Made by a program: the position numbers and the translations under genes. 39,551 nucleotides of DNA. Source: a virus. Where the stretch lies: IMG/VR virus record IMGVR_UViG_3300003321_000658, positions 1 to 39,551 of that record; one strand, 5' to 3'. The notes under the pieces are model-generated. The model did no database searches and was not told the origin of the DNA. It was given only the letters and a program-made list of their open reading frames with translations. Positions 29,140 through 36,412 of the stretch are shown here, piece after piece (positions within the stretch are counted from its first letter, which is position 1; the number at the start of each line of letters is the position of its first letter).

Positions 29140-30285
29140 CTAAGCTCCGAATAGACTGAGTCCAAAGTCCTGTTCAAACGGCCGGCGGACGGCCAGGGGA
29201 GTTGGATTGGCTCCTGTCGAGGCTAATTGTGGGACTGACTTGAGGTTGCCGATTTCACCGGCACTTATCGGGTTGACGGCGAACTGCTGCAGGCTAGGGT
29301 CGATGGACACCTGCGGACTCTTCATATTCTGATACTGGGCGATGAGGTCCTGTGCGCTTTGACGGTACTGACCCTCGAGGGCCGCCAGCTGTGAGATGGC
29401 GTTGTTGACGTAGCTGGAGTCGAGCTGGGCCAAAGCTTGATAGCGGTCGGCGTTGGCCGATTGCATCTGCTGTTGGATGGTCTGACGCTGTTGCAGGAAC
29501 TTGGTGGCGATATCGTTCAAGCTGGAATTCTTCCAATCTTCAAGCAATTTCATGTTGCTGTTGAATTCGTTGTCCAGGTCGGTACCCTGAAGCTGGATAG
29601 CTTGACCCTGCTGGGCGGCACTGTCCATCACCTGGCCACGGTTGCGAGACGCCTGGCCAGATAAAGCTTGCTGGATTAAGCCGGCCGCCGAGCTGTCGCC
29701 GGCACCGTAAGCACCTAACTGGTTGGCGTAGCTCATGCCCATGGTCTGGACCTGCCGTCGCAGGTCGTCCAGGCTTTGGGCCTTTTGGGTGTCGACCTGC
29801 TGCTGGGCTAAATCGAGATTGCGGTGGCCAGTGGCATTTTGGGTCTGTAGGGAGTTGGCTTGGTCCTGATATTGGTTTTGGACCTGGAGGTTGGCTGAAT
29901 TCTGCTGAGGGTCGAGGGTGTCTAAGATGCCCTGCAGACCGGCGATCTTGGTGTCATAAGATTGGTTGACGAACTGCGGATTAATGCCCGGCGAGCTGGC
30001 ACCCACCCGATTCGGGTTATTCAGCGATTGGTAAGTAGCATAAGCACTATTGATGTAATTCTTGAAATTGTTGACTGAACTGGCGGTATCGGCCGCCGTG
30101 TTACCGCCGAGATACTGGCCCAGGGTGGCGTCATTGGCGATTTTGCCGGTGTTGTCGACGAAGCCCAACCCACTGTTACCGCCGGTTATGGCATACTGGG
30201 CGTTGGTATCGCCGTTTTTGGCGAGGTAATTAAGATATCCTCGAAAGTCCTGGTTGCCCACGTACGGAGCTGATGTTGGTGTCAT
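29140..30285 (-). CDS. Gln-rich coiled-coil ejection protein candidate
   Basis: A 381-aa protein dominated by Gln/Ala/Ser coiled coil (about 115-310), with an N-terminal Asn/Gly/Thr-rich part. It is located directly before the 1286-aa protein, like the smaller internal virion proteins of short-tailed phages (T7 gp14/gp15 position). It would be packaged in the head and released into the cell with DNA. No enzyme motif. The leader upstream has its own promoter and terminator-like hairpin. Confidence 0.6.
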   Translation of the reverse strand: MTPTSAPYVGNQDFRGYLNYLAKNGDTNAQYAITGGNSGLGFVDNTGKIANDATLGQYLGGNTAADTASSVNNFKNYINSAYATYQSLNNPNRVGASSPGINPQFVNQSYDTKIAGLQGILDTLDPQQNSANLQVQNQYQDQANSLQTQNATGHRNLDLAQQQVDTQKAQSLDDLRRQVQTMGMSYANQLGAYGAGDSSAAGLIQQALSGQASRNRGQVMDSAAQQGQAIQLQGTDLDNEFNSNMKLLEDWKNSSLNDIATKFLQQRQTIQQQMQSANADRYQALAQLDSSYVNNAISQLAALEGQYRQSAQDLIAQYQNMKSPQVSIDPSLQQFAVNPISAGEIGNLKSVPQLASTGANPTPLAVRRPFEQDFGLSLFGA

Positions 30286-30295
30286 GTCTCTTTTC

Positions 30296-30376
30296 TTAAA
30301 TAAAAAACAGCACAGGATTGTGCTGCGTTATTTCGCTTAGCGGACTGCCCGTCTAGGCTGGTCTGCCACTATTGTA
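30296..30376 (-). promoter_or_regulatory. promoter plus terminator-like leader before the ejection genes
   Basis: Extended -10 TGCTACAAT (hexamer 30371-30376). The transcript would begin close to GGCAGACCAG and runs about 65 bases to CAGCAC-N6-GTGCTG (30308-30325) followed by TTTTTTATTT, immediately before the gene. Transcription must read through this hairpin to reach the ejection genes. The hairpin may also end the upstream glycosylation/chaperonin operon. Confidence 0.6.
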
Positions 30377-30405
30377 GCACTAAAGTCTATATAATATGCA
30401 ACATT

Positions 30406-30933
30406 TTAGTTGTGCTTATATAACATCTTAGGGACCACGGCGTCGGTCGCCCCTTTTTGGACCAGTTTCATGATAAAAGCCCCGTCGCCGGAGTAGGTCC
30501 AGTTATCATAACCGCCAGCCTTGATAGCGAATTCGCGCCGGACTAAAAAAGAGCCACGGGTGATTTCGCCGACCACCGGCTTAGGGCTGATGACCTCGCC
30601 GACCAGGTGGCTCTTGAAGTGGCAGTGCAGGATATCGGCGTCCAGCTTGGACAGCTCCTCGATATAGGCGGGGTCATACTCGTCATCGCTTGAAAAGAAG
30701 CCGACGTAGTCTTGAGTGGCCATCCGCAGGCCGAAGTCGCACTTACTCTGCCCGACGTCGTCCCGGTGCTTATCCAGCAGCCGGATGTCGGCCGGGATGT
30801 CGTCGAGGCTATCGACGCAGCAGACCGCCAGGATTATCTCGTCGGGCGGTTTGGTCTGATGACGCAGGTCGTAGACCATCTTCGAGATGGCTTCCTTGTT
30901 GCCGTGGCTGATGACGACGGCGCTAACCGTCAT
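30406..30933 (-). CDS. family 2-like glycosyltransferase
   Basis: A 175-aa protein with the GT-A/GT2 start TVSAVVISHGNKEAI, the DEIILAV strand and an acidic SSDDEYDPAYI block (81-91) in the place of the metal-binding DxD. GSFLVRREFAIKAGGYDN follows, the typical acceptor-side segment. It would transfer a sugar from a nucleotide donor. It overlaps the methyltransferase by 11 bases and is the last gene of the sugar/chaperonin cassette. At 175 aa it is short for the family, close to a minimal catalytic domain. Confidence 0.78.
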   Translation of the reverse strand: MTVSAVVISHGNKEAISKMVYDLRHQTKPPDEIILAVCCVDSLDDIPADIRLLDKHRDDVGQSKCDFGLRMATQDYVGFFSSDDEYDPAYIEELSKLDADILHCHFKSHLVGEVISPKPVVGEITRGSFLVRREFAIKAGGYDNWTYSGDGAFIMKLVQKGATDAVVPKMLYKHN

Positions 30934-31498
30934 GTTCCAGTCTCCAGTAGTGATGATAAAAGTCGCCGGGCCAGCGTAGCACCGCGCAGGGTTCGCCTTT
31001 GAGGCCGGCGGCCTCCAGGTACTTCTCCCACTGGCCGTCGGCGTAGTGGCGGATATGGATGTCTTCCGACCGGTCGGTGCCGGTCAGGATGTCGACGAAG
31101 GCGTACTTTTTCATGGCCTGCTTGATGTCTTTCAAGCTGTCGACGGCGGTTATAAAAGGCGTGTGGGTGAAGACGCTTGATGCGACCACCCAGTCGAACT
31201 TGCCGGTATGGAGCTCGCCGTTCTTGAAGACCTCGAGCTTAGCGTCGGGGTGTTCGATATGGCCCAGGCGGATGGCTTCGGGGCTGATATCGACGCCGAG
31301 ATAGTCCTTCTTATTCGTGATGCCCGGCAGCATGGCTCCCCAGCCACAGCCGTAATCCAGGACCGACATGCCGTCCTCGTAGCCGAATTTCCGCCACAGC
31401 TCGATCTTGATCTGCCACTCGCCGGTACCGGCCCCGGCTTTGCCGGAGCCTTTGTAGTGGTCGTCGTAGTGTTTGACGTACTCAGCTACTTTGTCCAT
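30923..31498 (-). CDS. SAM-dependent methyltransferase (class I)
   Basis: A 191-aa protein with motif I VLDYGCGWG (about 46-54), the acidic strand LGVDISPEAI and FDWVVASSVFTHT as motif IV-like. The fold suggests a small-molecule, sugar or lipid methyltransferase rather than a DNA enzyme. It overlaps the nucleotidyltransferase gene by 17 bases. Its position between a nucleotidyltransferase and a glycosyltransferase suggests it methylates a sugar or glycan. Confidence 0.8.
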   Translation of the reverse strand: MDKVAEYVKHYDDHYKGSGKAGAGTGEWQIKIELWRKFGYEDGMSVLDYGCGWGAMLPGITNKKDYLGVDISPEAIRLGHIEHPDAKLEVFKNGELHTGKFDWVVASSVFTHTPFITAVDSLKDIKQAMKKYAFVDILTGTDRSEDIHIRHYADGQWEKYLEAAGLKGEPCAVLRWPGDFYHHYWRLEHDG

Positions 31499-31907
31499 TT
31501 TGCGACCTGGCTTTTAATTCGGTTGATGATAACGAGCCCACTCTTGGAATATAAACCAAAGCGATGCGGTTGGCATCTAAAAAATCCTGGTCGACGTCGA
31601 TTTGGGAGTAGTAGTCCTTGCGGGCCCAGTCGCTCCCGATGGCGATGACGTCCGGCTGGATTTCTTCGATTAGCTCCCGGCCGGCACTGGAATTCTTGAC
31701 CACCACGTAGCCCAGGCTTTCGATGAGGTTGGCCCGCTCGGCGTACTCATATAAAGGACGCCTGCCTTTGTAGCTTTCGACGAACTCGTCGGAATTGACG
31801 CCCACCACCACGTTCTCGCCATAACGCTCGCACTCTTTGAGCAGGATGGCGTGGCCCATGTGGGGCGTGTCGAACGTCCCCATGGTCAGGACGGTGCGTT
31901 CTTTCAC
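31482..31907 (-). CDS. cytidylyltransferase-family nucleotidyltransferase (TagD/RfaE-like)
   Basis: A 141-aa enzyme with GTFDTPHMGH (10-19), the GxFDxxHxGH motif of the cytidylyltransferase family. SDEFVESYKGRRPLYEYAER follows, then GSDWARKDYY, then VGSLSSTELKAR (near 125-136), the counterpart of the ISTTxIxxR motif. Relatives make CDP-glycerol, CDP-choline or nucleotide-activated heptose. Length is normal for TagD-type enzymes. Its stop lies just inside the methyltransferase gene and its start overlaps the GroEL stop by four bases. It probably supplies an activated building block for the neighbouring transferases. Confidence 0.82.
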   Translation of the reverse strand: MKERTVLTMGTFDTPHMGHAILLKECERYGENVVVGVNSDEFVESYKGRRPLYEYAERANLIESLGYVVVKNSSAGRELIEEIQPDVIAIGSDWARKDYYSQIDVDQDFLDANRIALVYIPRVGSLSSTELKARSQNGQSS

Positions 31908-33478
31908 TCGGCCCCCACGACCAAGGCACCGGCGGTCATGCCGACCACGCCCAAACTGACGGCGGTTTCCAGGGCCTGCCTGGTTACCCGGTATGGATCT
32001 ACGATGCCGACTTTGACCAGCTCGATGGTCTTGCCGGTCTTGACGTCGATTCCCTTGAGCGGACTGGTGATTTTCTGCGAAGGCTGGTTTATGGCACCCT
32101 CAGCTTCGTCTATATCCAGGCCGGAGTTGGCGACTAGCTGTTTGAACGGTTCCTGCAGGACGGTCTTGAGCAGTTTGGCACCCTCGGTCTTGCCGGTGAT
32201 TGGCGACAGGTAGAGCGGGACGCCTCCGCCAGGCAGGTAGCCGTCGCTCATGGCGGCCTTAGTGGCGGCCACGGCGTCGTCGACCCTGAACTTCTTCTCC
32301 TCGATTTCGGTCTCGGTCTGTCCGCCCACCCGAATCATGGCGACCTTGCCTTCCAGGTTGGCCTTGCGTTTTTCAAGCTGTTCCTTGTCGTACTCGCTGG
32401 GAGCGTTCTTGATTTGCTCGGCCAGCCAGTCCACCCGGCCGGCTAAATCGCCCTCGACGCCGATGAAGGTGGTCTTGTCGCGCGTAGCGATGACCTTCTC
32501 GGCCCGGCCGACATGCTCCATGGTGGCGTTCTCCAGTGAGACTGTGTCTTCGGAAATAACGGTGGCGCCGGTCACGGCCGCCAGGTCGTCGAGTATCTTA
32601 CGCTGCTGGGCCCCGAAGCTCGGAGCCTTGATGGCGATGGACCGGAAAGTGCCCTGGGTGGAATTCAGGACCATCGAGGGCAGGGCGTCGCCTTCGATGT
32701 CCTCGGCGATGACCACGCACTCCTTGATGCCGGCCTGGTCGATGTGGCCGAATATCGGCAGGATTTCCCGGAAGGAATAGACCTTGCGGTGCATGATGAG
32801 TATCGCCGGCTTGTTGGCCAGCACGGCCTCGCCCCGGGAATCGTCGGTCACCATATAAGGGCTCAGCCAGCCCCGCTCCAATTGCAGGCCGGTCGCCATC
32901 TCGGTGGTGGTCTCCCGCTGCATGACCTGGTCGACGGTCACGGTCCCGGCCGGTCCGACCTGGTGGACGGTCTCAGCCACGACCTTGCCGATTTCCTCGT
33001 CGTTGCCGCCGGAGATGGTGGCGATCTTGGTCAGCGTCTCCAAGTCATCGGCCGGCTTCTTCAGCTTTTCGAGATAGGCCAGGACCTCGTCGAGAGCTTC
33101 CTCGACTTCCCGGGCGAGCACCATCGGGTTCATGCCTTCCTCGATTTTCTTGGCCGCCTGGGCGAGCAGGTGGTAAGTCAGGACCGTGACAGTGGTGGTG
33201 CCGTCCCCGGCCACGTCGTTGAGCTTGTTGGCGGCTTCTTTTATAAGTTCCTCGCCGATGTTCTCAGCCTCGTCCTTCAGACTGATGGACTTGGCGACGG
33301 TCACGCCGTCGTGGGTGACGGTCGGTCCGAGTCCGCGCCGGCCGATGACGACGTTGCGACCTTTCGGTCCGAGCGTCGTCTTGACGGCGTTATACAGCTT
33401 CTCGGCTCCGGCCAGGAGCTTGTCCCGGGCCTCCTTGTCGAAAAATAAATCAGTAGTCTGCGGGTTCGTCGGTTGCAT
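31904..33478 (-). CDS. groEL: phage-encoded chaperonin GroEL
   Basis: A 524-aa group I chaperonin, full length except for the Gly-Gly-Met tail. Motifs are TTLGPKGRNVVI (34-45), GDGTTT (91-96, ATP site), FRVDDAVAATKAAM (397-410, catalytic Asp) and YLPGGGVPLYL (414-424). The end GIVDPYRVTRQALETAVSL (491-509) is also conserved. The 14-mer barrel would fold virion proteins with the co-encoded GroES. The ATG lies 29 bases inside the GroES gene, with AGGAAGG upstream. Complete groEL genes are uncommon in phages, and GroEL/GroES pairs more so. Confidence 0.95.
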   Translation of the reverse strand: MQPTNPQTTDLFFDKEARDKLLAGAEKLYNAVKTTLGPKGRNVVIGRRGLGPTVTHDGVTVAKSISLKDEAENIGEELIKEAANKLNDVAGDGTTTVTVLTYHLLAQAAKKIEEGMNPMVLAREVEEALDEVLAYLEKLKKPADDLETLTKIATISGGNDEEIGKVVAETVHQVGPAGTVTVDQVMQRETTTEMATGLQLERGWLSPYMVTDDSRGEAVLANKPAILIMHRKVYSFREILPIFGHIDQAGIKECVVIAEDIEGDALPSMVLNSTQGTFRSIAIKAPSFGAQQRKILDDLAAVTGATVISEDTVSLENATMEHVGRAEKVIATRDKTTFIGVEGDLAGRVDWLAEQIKNAPSEYDKEQLEKRKANLEGKVAMIRVGGQTETEIEEKKFRVDDAVAATKAAMSDGYLPGGGVPLYLSPITGKTEGAKLLKTVLQEPFKQLVANSGLDIDEAEGAINQPSQKITSPLKGIDVKTGKTIELVKVGIVDPYRVTRQALETAVSLGVVGMTAGALVVGAE

Positions 33479-33740
33479 CTTTGAGCCTTCCTAGGACATC
33501 GTCCCATGCTATTAAATAGTGTTCCTCGCCGTTTAAGTTGACCTCGGTCATGGCGTAGGGCTTATAAATAACTAAATCGCCGACTTTAAAGGGGACTTGT
33601 TCCCCGACGGCGATTACTTCTGCTAGTTTCGGTGCTTCGGCTGAGCCGTCACTAAGCAGGAAGGACCCGACTTGGGTTTCTTTTTTGCTTGGTTTGGCCA
33701 GCAGATAGCCCCGGGACGGTTCTATGGTCTGCGTTGGCAT
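33450..33740 (-). CDS. groES: phage-encoded co-chaperonin GroES
   Basis: A 96-aa lid for the GroEL ring. The pattern IEPSRGYLLAKPSKKE, then LAEVIAVGEQVPFKVGDLVIY, then EEHYLIAWDDVLG is that of Cpn10. The mobile loop (about 17-33, KKETQVGSFLLSD) has GSFLL where bacterial GroES has GGIVL, keeping the hydrophobic triplet that binds GroEL. Its first 89 bases overlap the glycosyltransferase end in another frame, and it overlaps GroEL by 29 bases. GroES then GroEL order is as in bacteria. Confidence 0.9.
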   Translation of the reverse strand: MPTQTIEPSRGYLLAKPSKKETQVGSFLLSDGSAEAPKLAEVIAVGEQVPFKVGDLVIYKPYAMTEVNLNGEEHYLIAWDDVLGRLKDATDEPADY

Positions 33741-34863
33741 GCGTTTCTCCCTTAATTACTCGCTCAAAGAGCCTTTTGTACTGACTCCAGTTTTTCTCCA
33801 GCGTCCAGTTAAGCATAACATCTTCCTGAGCGTTTGTGACCAGCTTTTTACGGAGCGATTTACTATCCACAGCCCGCTTAATCTGCTTATACCACGCCTC
33901 GGGTGTGTTTTGAGGCACCAGCAGGGCGTTTTGGTTGTGTTTTAGGGTGGAATATGGCCCTATATCCGAGGCGATGAAGACGCTACCGGCCCGGCTCATC
34001 TCCTGCCACTTGATATTTGACTTACCACGGTTGAATATGTTGTCGTTTAGCGGTCCGAGGGCGATATCGAAGTTCAAAGACGGGTAAACGTCCGAAAAGA
34101 ACTTGTCACCGCGCTTGCCTTCCTCCCGAATCAGCCGGGCCCGGGGCAGGTAGGTGTCGACCAGCTGGCCGACGCACTTGAAATAGATCCGTTTGTCCTC
34201 GTGCATCAGCTTTTGGACGGCTTCCAGCACGCCGGTCTCGTGCAGGTCGGCGTAGTGGGACGCCCCGCCCATGTAGCCGATGACTATCTTGTCGCCGTTA
34301 TCGAAGCCGGGGTGCTTATAAATGTCGGCGATGTAGTTGGGGATAACGGTCACCGAGTCGGCCGGCAGCATCAGGCCGTCGACCTGGCTTTCGGTCCGGC
34401 GTTCCCGGAACCGCTCGGCAAGGACCTCGCTGGGCGTGGTTATCCACGGGTTGTTGGCTATCATCCGCTGCATCCAGTAGACCTTCTCGTGGTCCATCTT
34501 CAGCCAAAACGGGTTATCCGGGTTGATGGCGAACATGTCGTCGTCGCAGTCCATGACGAACTCGGTGCCGGTTCTCGCCCGCAGGGCCATCAGCAGCGTC
34601 CAGGCGGTCGGGTCCGGGTGATAGCTTGAGAATATCAGCTGATACTGGCTGAGATTGTCGAAGGCCTTGGCCATCTCCTCCTTGGTGAACTCGGCCTTGT
34701 CCTTGTACTTCTCGAAGCCGGGGATGAAGGTCGGGCTGTGGTCGATGGTCCAGTCGACGTGCTTGGCCAGCTCGAGCATCGGCCTATATATACGCCAGTG
34801 GTCGACCTGGCTTTGGGTATCAGGGTTAGGCAGGATGGCGGAGTGGACGGCTAATATCTTCAT
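33652..34863 (-). CDS. GT4-like (GT-B fold) glycosyltransferase
   Basis: A 403-aa protein. The start is set at 34863 (MKILAVHSA), where the ATG overlaps the previous stop. The N-terminal Rossmann part ends with FVMDCDDDMFAI; the C-terminal donor domain has KIVIGYMGGASHY, then DIALGPLNDN, then KSNIKWQEMSRAG and ASDIGPYSTL, as in family 4 transferases. It would add a sugar from a nucleotide donor to a glycan, lipid or protein. The last 30 residues (GETHANADHR onward) are encoded by DNA shared with GroES and look unlike the core. Confidence 0.75.
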   Translation of the reverse strand: MKILAVHSAILPNPDTQSQVDHWRIYRPMLELAKHVDWTIDHSPTFIPGFEKYKDKAEFTKEEMAKAFDNLSQYQLIFSSYHPDPTAWTLLMALRARTGTEFVMDCDDDMFAINPDNPFWLKMDHEKVYWMQRMIANNPWITTPSEVLAERFRERRTESQVDGLMLPADSVTVIPNYIADIYKHPGFDNGDKIVIGYMGGASHYADLHETGVLEAVQKLMHEDKRIYFKCVGQLVDTYLPRARLIREEGKRGDKFFSDVYPSLNFDIALGPLNDNIFNRGKSNIKWQEMSRAGSVFIASDIGPYSTLKHNQNALLVPQNTPEAWYKQIKRAVDSKSLRKKLVTNAQEDVMLNWTLEKNWSQYKRLFERVIKGETHANADHRTVPGLSAGQTKQKRNPSRVLPA

Positions 34864-35150
34864 GAGTCCTCGTCCCGCTTGGTATAAAACTGCCGTTCGA
34901 TAGCCTCGAACTGTCGCTCGTGGGCCCGGATGAGGTTCTCGATTTTCCACTGCCAGTACTCGTCACGATATAAGGTGGCTTTTATAAGACGCTCGCGCAG
35001 GCGAAGCAATTGGCGGTCCTTCAGCTGGGCCATGATTTTCTTGATGGCCTTGTCGGCCTGCTGCCGGGTGAAGGGGTGCTTGGACTGGTCGTCCCGCCGC
35101 TCCTTCAGGTACTTGAGCGTGGACTGCCGGCCCCACATGAAGTCTTCCAT
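34860..35150 (-). CDS. hypothetical helical protein
   Basis: A 96-aa, highly charged, all-helical protein (QADKAIKKIMAQLKDRQLL; NLIRAHERQFEAIERQF). It overlaps the glycosyltransferase start (ATGA). Likely a coiled-coil oligomer. Not recognised. It opens the sugar/chaperonin part of the late operon. Confidence 0.6.
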   Translation of the reverse strand: MEDFMWGRQSTLKYLKERRDDQSKHPFTRQQADKAIKKIMAQLKDRQLLRLRERLIKATLYRDEYWQWKIENLIRAHERQFEAIERQFYTKRDEDS

Positions 35151-35152
35151 GA

Positions 35153-35410
35153 CTAATTCAGTGAGAAGGGCGTTTGTACGTGCTCGGGTCCGTTAATCAG
35201 TCCCTTGCCGGTCGGGCCGAGCTCTTCCATGTCGACCAGGTCGCCGTCGCTCATTTTGGCCGAGCCTAAGCCTTGTTCGCCGATGATTTCCAGTATCTCA
35301 GGCACGCTTACCCGGTAGATTCGGGCGTAGTCCTGGATGGAGCCCTGGCCCCGCTGGTAAAAGTCCTTGATCTGTTTCTGTTCTTCTTCAGTCAGTCTGC
35401 TCGGTTGCAT
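35153..35410 (-). CDS. small protein with HTH-like segment
   Basis: An 85-aa protein. Residues 7-43 (EEEQKQIKDFYQRGQGSIQDY, then RIYRVSVPEILEIIGE) form a helix-turn-helix-like unit that parallels the C-terminal part of the 144-aa protein at 35858. The acidic C-terminal half is flexible. It overlaps the upstream gene by 23 bases. Located between capsid and glycosylation genes; function unknown. Confidence 0.58.
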   Translation of the reverse strand: MQPSRLTEEEQKQIKDFYQRGQGSIQDYARIYRVSVPEILEIIGEQGLGSAKMSDGDLVDMEELGPTGKGLINGPEHVQTPFSLN

Positions 35411-35621
35411 CTTCTTGGTCCTCGAATTTCGTGCTTATCTTAGGTTTCAATTGGCGGTTGACTCGCTTGGTGACGATTTCGGCTAATAGTTTGGCTGCCT
35501 CATCGGCCTCGCTGTCGTTAACTCCGAAAGCCGTAAAACCCTCACCTTCGGGCGTCGATTTGAACTTCTGCGTAATAGCCCGGCGGTTATTCTCACGGCG
35601 GAGTGCTTCACCGAAGTCCAT
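35388..35621 (-). CDS. hypothetical small protein after the capsid genes
   Basis: A 77-aa protein with an N-terminal basic helix (ALRRENNRRAITQKF), a segment EADEAAKLLAEIVTKRVNRQL and an acidic end. It has the size of small head proteins that bind T-rich late operons after the capsid gene, but no family was recognised. It abuts the next gene upstream with no gap. Confidence 0.55.
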   Translation of the reverse strand: MDFGEALRRENNRRAITQKFKSTPEGEGFTAFGVNDSEADEAAKLLAEIVTKRVNRQLKPKISTKFEDQEDATEQTD

Positions 35622-35861
35622 CTACGCCTCACTGGGGTTTTCCGGACTTAACTTTTCAGTCTGTTCGGCGGCGACTTCCTCGCCTTTTTCGTCTTGGTGT
35701 TTTTCATCGTACTCGCTGGCGAGCATCAGGGTATAGGTAAAGTAGGTGCCTGACTTGCCTTCCTCGGACGGGATATCGACGACTACAAAATCGGTGCTGG
35801 TCTCTCCGTCAGCGTTCGGGACGCTGATCTTATCACCGACTTTATACAGCTGGGCACTCAC
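35622..35861 (-). CDS. hypothetical small beta-domain protein (possible head decoration)
   Basis: A 79-aa protein with a beta-rich front (MSAQLYKVGDKISVPN; TDFVVVDIPSEEG; TYFTYTLML) and an acidic tail. Its position two genes after the major capsid protein and its small beta fold would suit a decoration or head-completion protein; this is an inference. Its start overlaps the previous gene by four bases. Confidence 0.55.
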   Translation of the reverse strand: MSAQLYKVGDKISVPNADGETSTDFVVVDIPSEEGKSGTYFTYTLMLASEYDEKHQDEKGEEVAAEQTEKLSPENPSEA

Positions 35862-36292
35862 GCTTTGGCCTCCGCCTTAGCGACGTTGTGCTCATCGACG
35901 ATATTGAAGACTTCCTCGCCGGATAGGTCATACTTGGCTGCGATGTTGGCGACCGACGCCCCGGGCTGGTTGAACTCGGACACGATGTTGGACTTGTCCT
36001 CGTCGGTCAGCTCGCGCCGGCGGGCCTTCTCTTCGGCGGCCTGGCCCAGGCTCATCTCGCCGGTATTCTCGGTGGTATTGACATGGCCATCAGGGTCCGG
36101 GCCGACGTTGACGAGGTCGTGCTCGGGCTTGTCGGCTGAGTCATCAGCGGTCGGAGCGGCCGCTCCGCCGTCGCTCGGGTCCGGGCGGTTCTGAGCGTCA
36201 TTTATACGGGCGAGCAAATCCTCGTCGGATTCGCCGTCGACCGGTGTCAGACCGAGTTCGCCGGCCTTATCTAATAATTTCTTGTTGGCCAT
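35858..36292 (-). CDS. SAP/Rho-N-like plus HTH-like protein after the capsid gene
   Basis: A 144-aa protein. The start at 36292 is chosen because GGAGGAAGG lies just upstream. The N terminus (NKKLLDKAGELGLTPVDG, then DEDLLARI) resembles a SAP/LEM or Rho-N helix-extended-helix. A disordered acidic linker follows, and then a C-terminal helix-turn-helix-like unit (SEFNQPGASVANIAAKYDL, then EEVFNIVDE). It could bind DNA or protein in the head. It has its own promoter at 36330-36358. Confidence 0.6.
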   Translation of the reverse strand: MANKKLLDKAGELGLTPVDGESDEDLLARINDAQNRPDPSDGGAAAPTADDSADKPEHDLVNVGPDPDGHVNTTENTGEMSLGQAAEEKARRRELTDEDKSNIVSEFNQPGASVANIAAKYDLSGEEVFNIVDEHNVAKAEAKA

Positions 36293-36329
36293 ACCTTCCT
36301 CCAAAACTTAGTTAGGGTTGTGTTCTCAT

Positions 36330-36358
36330 ATTATGTTACCACAATACTCCACACTCAA
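36330..36358 (-). promoter_or_regulatory. sigma70-like promoter downstream of the capsid gene
   Basis: Minus-strand TTGAGT (36353-36358), 17 bp, CATAAT (36330-36335). The start lies about 30 bases before the 144-aa gene. The 120-bp gap also holds GAACTT/AAGTTC and CCCTAGGG inverted repeats near 36365-36400, without a T-run. Confidence 0.5.
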
Positions 36359-36412
36359 GCGCACCCTAGGGCACTGTTAAGAACTTAAGCTACAAGTTCA
36401 ATCCGCTCAGGC

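Noticed and set aside
32744-33448. 234-codon plus-strand frame opposite GroEL
   Set aside because: Antisense by-product of a conserved gene; composition (Gly/Asp/Val/Leu-rich) and lack of a start signal argue against it.
36365-36400. Terminator after the major capsid gene
   Set aside because: The inverted repeats there are short and not followed by a T-run on the minus strand.
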